Shown here: in pieces, positions 26,990 through 29,476 of the stretch
Position numbering within the stretch: position 1 is the first letter of the stretch
How the letters are laid out: every line of letters begins with the position of its first letter
Assembly: GCA_022539475.1 (NCBI GenBank)
Contig: VCMS01000419.1
Coordinates: 66,534 to 96,009 of the forward strand
Reading direction: 5' to 3'
From: Gracilaria domingensis
Lineage: Eukaryota > Rhodophyta > Florideophyceae > Gracilariales > Gracilariaceae
Length of the DNA: 29,476 bases
Notes under the pieces: model-generated
What the model saw: the letters and a program-made list of their open reading frames with translations, nothing else
Databases searched by the model: none
What the model was told of the DNA's origin: nothing
Program-made: the position numbers and the translations under genes

Positions 26990-29476
26990 GCTACCGGCGC
27001 TGGTCACAACGCTCTCTACGCCGTCCGCTGCCGCGTGCGGTGGGTGCCTGCACCAAAGGCGCGCCGCTCCTCCGCGACGCGCTGCGCGCCATCGGCTACA
27101 CCGCGCTGTTCTACCTAGCGCTGCGCATCCCGTCGCTGCTGCTGGCCGACCCCACAGCCGCCCCGCGCTTCTCCTCCAGCGCGAGCGCGCTGGCGCCCCC
27201 GCCGCCCGTGCCCACCGCCGCCGAGTAGGCGCTCGTCACGCTGTCGCTTTTCGTGTCGCTGAGCACGCGCGACTCGTCGCCATTTCGCGCCGCCGCGCTG
27301 GGCGCGCTCATGCCCGCCATGCTCGACGCGCGCCCGCTGTGAGAGCCGGCGTGCGCCACCGCCGTACACTGGGCTGAAGACATCTTCTCCTTAGCTGACA
27401 CGCATGCGCGCCTTATCGAAGTCCTCGCCGCCTCCAACGCCAGCCCACGCGTCATGCAACTCGCCGCTGCCGGGATGCGCCGGCGCAAACTCGCGCGCCA
27501 CGCCGCGCTAGCGCGCGGGAGCCACCCCCGCCGCTTGCGCCCATTATCGCAGTGTACGGAGCGCATTGCGAGCGCCACTAGCCGCGTAGCTGCTCCGTGG
27601 CAGCATATCTGCTGTTTGCGCTGCGCTACCTAGTGCAGCAGCTCGCGCCGGCACGCCGGTTGCAGCTGCTGCCCGCCGCCAATCTGCACGTGCTGTTGCG
27701 CGCCGACGCGGACGCGTTGCACGCGCTGCGAGCCGCGCTGAGCACCGCGCAGCAGCGGCTGCTGCAGCCGCGCTGGCGGTGGTGCTGCTGGCTTCGAACG
27801 CGCCCTCGCTGGGCGAGCAGGTGGCACGCGCGCTACGGCATGAGCTGCAAGACTTGTTCTCGCTCATTGCCCCCCAGTCTGCCTTGGGAGATGTATTTGT
27901 GCGCTTCTCGTCGCCGTCTGCTGCGACGCGCTCTCCAATATCGTATACTTCCCCCAAGGGTCAGCAAGATATTGTTGGAAACCTCGTCCGGTCTCTGACC
28001 GCCGGCGAGCGGGCTGCGGTGATCGTCCCGGGCAATCAAGGAGTGTTTCTCGAGTTCAGCGGCGTGGAAGTGGAATCAAAAACGGCTGGCGCGCGCTCTG
28101 GTACCAACGAGAAGCTCTGTAGTCCGGCTCAAGACATGGGTCAACCTGGAACAGTCGCAAGCGCGCAGCATTGGCAGTTCCCTCTTGAATAATGATATCG
28201 CCGCCGAACAGCTTCGACTGCACGTGAAGAGTCTTTTGCTGCGCTTGTATGTGTACTGCCATCACCCGATATAGAGCGTTCGCATTGCTATGCGCTCAAT
28301 TATATCCGCGGTGGTCAAGGCTTCTGGTCACGGCTCAGTGGCCGAGGCGATCAAGGCGAACTTGCTTGCAGTGACGGACCACTGCATCAAGTCAATCGTT
28401 TCCCGGCAATGGCGTTCGCGAGAAGCGGGGTGCGCCGCGCTTCGCGACGTTCTTGCCTCCCGCACATGGGAGGAGGTGAAGGACTCTTTAAAGGATTTCT
28501 GGTACTACACACTGAGGGCTATGGATGATATGAAGGAAAGTGTGCGAAAGAGTGCTCAAGGCACTGGAAGGGCACTCTCGGAACTTTCGATATATCTACG
28601 TAATCCAAACTATTTGGGTGAAGAGGAATCGGCTCAAGCCGTTGACGTTGTACTGTCTGTGCTTATGACGTCCTTCACACACAGGGCCGAGGAGGTGAGA
28701 GCGCTCGTGTCAAAGACTCTGTCCGAGATCACACGACATGGAGGAACGGCCTTGCGGTCGTCTGTGCCGGATTTGATCGCGAATCTGTTGGACGTTGCGA
28801 CATAGCTCGAGCCGCAAATCTTAAACTACGCGGAGTATCATGTAGCCTCACCGGAGGAGCTGCAAAACGCTCTGGTCACTGCATCGAGTATGTCCTCGTC
28901 CTCTTTGATCGAGTCGATTGAAAGGCTCATAGGGCAAGTTGACGAGACAATCGCGGCGGAGGTGGTTCCGAATCTGGCACGATTGGCTCGCGTAGGAGTG
29001 GGAATTCCTACGCGTGCAGCGACGGCAAGGTTGATGTCGAGCGTTCTGCAATCCAGAGCAGTGGGCATGGAAACATATGCTGCAAAGCTGCAGTTTTCAG
29101 CGGCAAGCGCTGCGGGCATGGAGCGCAACGCAATGCTTCGAAAGGCATGGTGCAAGGCCGCTGGCAGAGGTTCAAAGTTGTGCCGCGTCGATGAAGTTTG
29201 CAAAGTATTGCAAACAAAATTAGCAAGAAGGCCACATCGGAGTATCCTCGGGATCGCGCGCTTGCCTCGTCTCTCGCTGCTGGGTTGTGTCGGATGGCGC
29301 CCGATACGACCCAGCAGCACGCAAGCTCTATACGGCCCTTCGCATACATGGGGCGCCCTGAAACAGACGACGACGTAGGAGATGACAGCAAGAACTGGAA
29401 AGACGGCCTGGAATAAAGGTGCGCCAAGTACTCAGGCCGGCTTCGTTTGTACAACGCAAAGGCGATGTTGAAATAT
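26990..29476 (+). pseudogene. Ecm29-like proteasome adaptor, heavily decayed and partial
   Basis: Ecm29 is a HEAT-repeat protein of about 1800 residues that clamps the 26S proteasome core and cap. Clear Ecm29-type segments follow in order: AAYLLFALRYLVQQLAP (27598), HELQDLFSLIAPQSALGDVF (27839), QQDIVGNLVRSLTAGERA, then EQLRLHVKSLLLRLYVY, SIVSRQWRSREAGCAALRDV, DDMKESVRKS and RAEEVRALVSKTLSEITRHG (28290-28805). LEPQILNYAEY follows directly after a TAG at 28803-28805, then VVPNLARLARVGVGIPTRAA, and finally LAAGLCRMAPDTTQQHASS and GRPETDDDVGDDSKNW. Frameshifts occur near 27590, 27780, 28160-28200 and 29180; further stops lie at about 27226, 27339, 28272 and 29414-29416. The GC-rich start (26990-27560) is Ala-rich and less certain. 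Base composition drops sharply at about 27880. The 3' end runs off the window. Confidence 0.75.

Noticed and set aside
1..29476. CRISPR arrays, tRNA or rRNA genes, bacterial operons
   Set aside because: No regularly spaced short repeats, no cloverleaf or rRNA signature that I could recognise, and gene content is eukaryotic.

Overview
This is eukaryotic nuclear DNA. The recognisable proteins (Ecm29, a serine palmitoyltransferase LCB2-type subunit, a PIF/Harbinger transposase) are eukaryotic, nothing is arranged in operons, and only one short intron is suspected. Few introns, decayed transposons and a carnosine-synthase-like ATP-grasp gene would fit a florideophyte red alga such as Chondrus, but that assignment is inference. 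Almost every gene is broken by stops or small frameshifts, so this looks like a repeat-rich gene graveyard, although unpolished sequence must be excluded.

Region 1 (about 1-20140) is built around a very large inverted repeat. The left arm (1 to about 5142) and right arm (about 14872-20115) match in inverted orientation over about 5.1-5.2 kb. Each arm has, from outside in: a palindromic tip, two tandem subterminal repeats of roughly 0.4 kb, a long hairpin, a conserved promoter-like stretch, a transposase-like gene reading inward, a spacer without convincing genes, and a cluster of about 70-bp GC-rich hairpins sharing a core gtgttaggg...ccctaacac. Between the arms lie a carnosine-synthase-like ATP-grasp gene (+, frameshifted), a Ser/Pro-rich membrane protein with a VWA-like domain (-, probable 63-nt intron), a possible small secreted protein (+, frameshifted), a long gene-poor stretch and a GC-rich decayed ORF.

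Region 2 (20277-24949) is a PIF/Harbinger-type DNA transposon with two 396-bp terminal inverted repeats that I read as almost identical. It holds a transposase pseudogene (+), an oppositely oriented coiled-coil accessory ORF (-) and a zinc-finger-like remnant.

Region 3 (24950-29476) begins with a 286-bp repeat whose inverted copy lies at 13500-13785. It continues with an unrecognised decayed frame and a serine palmitoyltransferase-like pseudogene (both -), and ends with an Ecm29 proteasome-adaptor pseudogene (+) that runs off the window.

The best candidates for something undescribed are the 20-kb composite structure and its hairpins, whose stems differ between copies by paired, compensating changes.
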